From: Ricinus communis
Taxonomy: Eukaryota > Streptophyta > Magnoliopsida > Malpighiales > Euphorbiaceae
Assembly (NCBI RefSeq): GCF_019578655.1
Contig: NC_063257.1
Location: 1,240,001-1,304,000, forward strand
Length of the DNA stretch: 64,000 nt
Direction of reading: 5' to 3'
Part shown: one piece after another, positions 61,622 through 64,000 of the stretch
Position numbering within the stretch: position 1 is the stretch's first letter
Layout: every line of letters begins with the position of its first letter
Notes under the pieces: generated by a model
What the model saw: the letters and a program-made list of their open reading frames with translations, nothing else
Told to the model about the DNA's origin: nothing
Databases searched by the model: none
Made by a program: the position numbers and the translations under genes

Positions 61622-62111
61622 ATGGCCATCTCCAAGCTTCTGATTGCTTCTCTTCTTGTTTCTCTTCTTCTTGTTCTCTCTTTTGCCGAGGCTGATGATC
61701 ATCCAAGTGTAAACTAATTAACTTGATTAAGCTTAGCTTCTAATTATCATGTGCTCCTTATATTATACATATACTGACTTCGAACGATATATATGTTGTG
61801 TAGGGCGTGAACTCAAATTTAGCAGCAAGTTCATATTCTCCCCCTAAAAAAATTGGTAATATAACTTGACATAATATCATCTGGTCTACTACTGTTTTAT
61901 TAGACTGATAAATTATATTTTGTTTTCAGATTGTGGCAGCGCTTGCACGGCCAGGTGCCAGTTATCATCGAGGCCACGCCTATGCAAGAGGGCATGTGGG
62001 ACTTGCTGTGCACGTTGCAGCTGTGTTCCTCCTGGTACTGCCGGTAACTATGATGCCTGTCCCTGCTACGCCAGCTTGACCACCCATGGTGGCAGACGGA
62101 AGTGCCCCTGA
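61622..62111 (+). CDS. GASA: GASA/snakin family secreted cysteine-rich peptide, copy 1, 106 aa
   Basis: Three exons: 61622-61708, 61804-61855 and 61930-62111, joined with GT-AG introns. A signal peptide (MAISKLLIASLLVSLLLVLSF, cleavage probably after AEA, about residue 24) is followed by a short variable linker and the GASA domain with all 12 conserved cysteines (from DCGSACTARC through CKRACGTCCARC to the terminal KCP). The family is gibberellin-regulated and secreted to the cell wall, with roles in growth and defence; the domain forms six disulphides. The downstream copy at 63416 has the same exon plan. Start chosen as the first ATG with a signal peptide. Confidence 0.95.
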
Positions 62112-63341
62112 AATTAAACTTAAGAAATCAAACTATTAATTAAATTTCTCATATTTGTATGTCTGATGCAAACTACGGTGGGTGAGAGTGGTAAAATAAA
62201 AGGAGAGATACATATATACATGTATAACTTGTTTATTTGCTTCATTTAATTTGAAGATGTAAGTACTGTTTTCACTTATTAGTTCTGATTTATGTGCCTT
62301 TTCTATCTGGAATAAAGATTGAACATCACTACTACCTACCAATAGCTCTGTCCCAATTGCTGATATTAATTGTTTATGTAGTAATTTATTTTTCTATATA
62401 TAATGAATTTTCTATCTTAAAATACAATATTAATTCGTATAAGATTATTGTTATATATATGTAAAATAATGGATTTTATAAAAGCTAAAGAAAAAGAAAG
62501 CCTAATAATAATTGAGAGGACCACTTGAAGGACAGTATATAATAAAGGTGTGGAAATTCCATATTCTTATGCGCTAGCCTAACAAATTTGGAGCAAAGTT
62601 GGAGGTCATGCATTACTAATTTGGTTCAAGCCCATGCTTCTAAAGACCCATTTCTTATGAACACTACAGGGCCCAAAGCAATAGTAGCACGCTTGGTTCA
62701 AGAATCTTGTCGTTCCCTTTGTTACCTTTGCAATCGTAAACACGGACACCCCCATGCTTCTAAATGTGTTCTGTAATGTCAAATGAATTGTTCTCGGACT
62801 CCAAAATTAAGAAACCAAAGAATAAATTTGTTCCTAGAGTGGTTTATTAATTCTCGTTCCTTAAAAAAGCAAATTTAGTACACAGAAAAAGAATCTCTTT
62901 TTACGCTACTCAAGTTATTCTTTTTTCTGAGAAATGTAGAAAAGACTCGTTAATTTATTGACACGAAGTATATAAATTTCTAAAAGAATAAGAAATTAAT
63001 ATTGTTTTCTGGATAATTTTTAAAATTTAAAAATAAAATAAGAATTGAGGTTGATGAACATCTCAAGCATATTTCTAGCATCAATTTGGCAGTAACACTG
63101 CCACTACATTCTGTTTGTAACTATGGAGATAAAGTTAAAATAAATGATATAATTCAAACATGTGGGAGATATATATATCTTTGATGTTGGCATTTTCCTA
63201 GTGGAAAGCTAAAGTTATCCTCGTATTCTCTTGACAAATCTTGACATTCACATGCCACAATCGTTCCCTTCTCTTCCACGTATAAATCATGAATATTGTC
63301 CTCTTCCCTCTATTAACTGTCTCTCACTTTCAGTTTTCACA
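62112..63341. other. Intergenic DNA between the GASA genes
   Basis: 3' UTR of copy 1 and promoter of copy 2. AT-rich; a 62-codon open frame near 62588 contains CATGCTTCTAAA twice and is not recognisable as a gene. No RNA gene or transposon seen. Confidence 0.5.
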
Positions 63342-63349
63342 TATAAATA
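63342..63349 (+). promoter_or_regulatory. TATA box of GASA gene 2
   Basis: TATAAATA 74 bases upstream of the start codon (in CACATATAAATACAG). Confidence 0.7.
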
Positions 63350-63415
63350 CAGTAACATATAAACTCATAATAAATTTTATCTGAATTCTTAGTTATTATC
63401 TAAATACAGTCCATC

Positions 63416-63906
63416 ATGGCGCCCATCTCCAAGCCATTGATTGCCTCTCTTTTCATCTCTCTTTTGGTTCTCCACCTAGTTGAAGCTGACCAGATGGTAA
63501 AGTTTCTTTTCTTTTCTTTATCTTCTCATTATCATTGTGTTCATCTGTTTTTCTTTGCCTGATGGTGTCGCGTTCTGTAGCAGGAGAAGGCGAGTCTAGC
63601 AGCAACTAGTCAAAAGAAAATAGGTACTGTCTGTATATATAACTCATAGCGAATATGGGGACAATAACTGATAAATAATCTAATTTTACTGATAAATGGC
63701 CATTGATTGATGTCATATTTATAGACTGTGCTAGCGCCTGCAAGACAAGGTGCCGCTTAGCGTCAAGGCAAAGGATGTGCCATAGGGCATGTGGGACGTG
63801 CTGTGCACGCTGCAACTGTGTACCTCCGGGAACTTCCGGTAACCATGAATCCTGCCGCTGCTACGCCAGCTTGCTTACTCACGGTGGTCGACTCAAGTGT
63901 CCTTGA
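63416..63906 (+). CDS. GASA: GASA/snakin family secreted cysteine-rich peptide, copy 2, 100-101 aa
   Basis: Exons 63416-63496, 63584-63623 (or from 63581) and 63725-63906 join in frame. A signal peptide (MAPISKPLIASLFISLLVLHL, cleavage probably after VEA) precedes a very short linker and the 12-cysteine GASA domain (DCASACKTRC, CHRACGTCCARC, LLTHGGRLKCP). It is close to copy 1 in domain and intron positions, so the two are tandem duplicates about 1.3 kb apart. The acceptor of intron 1 is TAGCAG, a NAGNAG tandem acceptor, so products with or without one Gln may both be made. The linker is shorter and less Ser-rich than in copy 1. Confidence 0.94.
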
Positions 63907-64000
63907 ACAGACTCTGAATCAAGTGTCTCTTTGTCCATTAGTCTATATATAGATGCCTGTGGTGTGTGTATAAATGAGATATTGATATGAATGTCGACTC
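63907..64000 (+). other. GASA copy 2 3' UTR to window end
   Basis: Non-coding; contains TATATATAGATG and GTGTGTATAAATGAG, nothing further. Confidence 0.5.

Noticed and set aside
62588..62776. 62-codon frame between the GASA genes
   Set aside because: Cysteine content suggested another GASA peptide, but there is no signal peptide and the cysteine spacing does not fit.
1..64000. tRNA genes, rRNA, CRISPR arrays, organelle insertions
   Set aside because: No tRNA B-box/cloverleaf pattern, no spaced identical repeats and no plastid- or mitochondrion-like coding blocks were seen on either strand.

Overview
The window is nuclear DNA of a flowering plant: multi-exon genes with GT-AG introns, AT-rich intergenic DNA, a Ty1/copia retrotransposon, and plant-specific families (GASA/snakin, PSI-type DUF3475 protein, LIN/CERBERUS, GH100 neutral invertase). 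Family content suggests a woody eudicot, possibly Malpighiales/Euphorbiaceae, but that is inference; no species marker is visible.

Layout. 1-2.9 kb: 5' part of a PSI1-like gene on the minus strand, running off the left edge. 2.9-8.8 kb: AT-rich intergenic DNA with a degraded Ty3/gypsy LTR-like patch and two unidentified non-AT-rich patches. 8.9-9.4 kb: intronless cyclophilin (minus). 10.4-17.7 kb: a complete LIN/CERBERUS U-box/WD40 E3 ligase gene (plus). 18.6-19.1 kb: a small minus-strand unit that I read as a two-member box C/D snoRNA gene with TATA and telo boxes. 20.4-23.8 kb: BRE/BRCC45 (plus, 13 exons). 25.1-28.0 kb: beta-tubulin (plus). 28.9-30.9 kb: a non-autonomous DNA-transposon-like element with long terminal inverted repeats. 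31.4-32.9 kb and 40.0-41.0 kb: two diverged paralogues of an unnamed coiled-coil family, flanking a lysine-rich nuclear-type protein gene (36.0-39.0 kb). 42.5 kb: a three-TM small protein. 43.3-45.2 kb: a coiled-coil protein (minus). 45.8-50.8 kb: a decayed copia element with both LTRs and a 5-bp target duplication. 52.1-54.2 kb: a neutral/alkaline invertase copy broken by frameshifts and a stop. 54.9-58.0 kb: an ERD2-like membrane protein. 61.6-63.9 kb: a tandem pair of GASA/snakin genes.

The genes are mostly unrelated housekeeping or regulatory loci, each with its own promoter; there is no operon-like logic. The clearest local relations are the GASA tandem duplication, the two paralogues at 32 and 40 kb, and the snoRNA pair, whose guides both match 25S rRNA. 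The most interesting unlisted signals are the snoRNA pair, a 63-nt in-frame intron-like segment inside a LIN exon, and the inverted-repeat element downstream of tubulin. Exon boundaries come from reading frame, splice consensus and family knowledge, not from transcripts.
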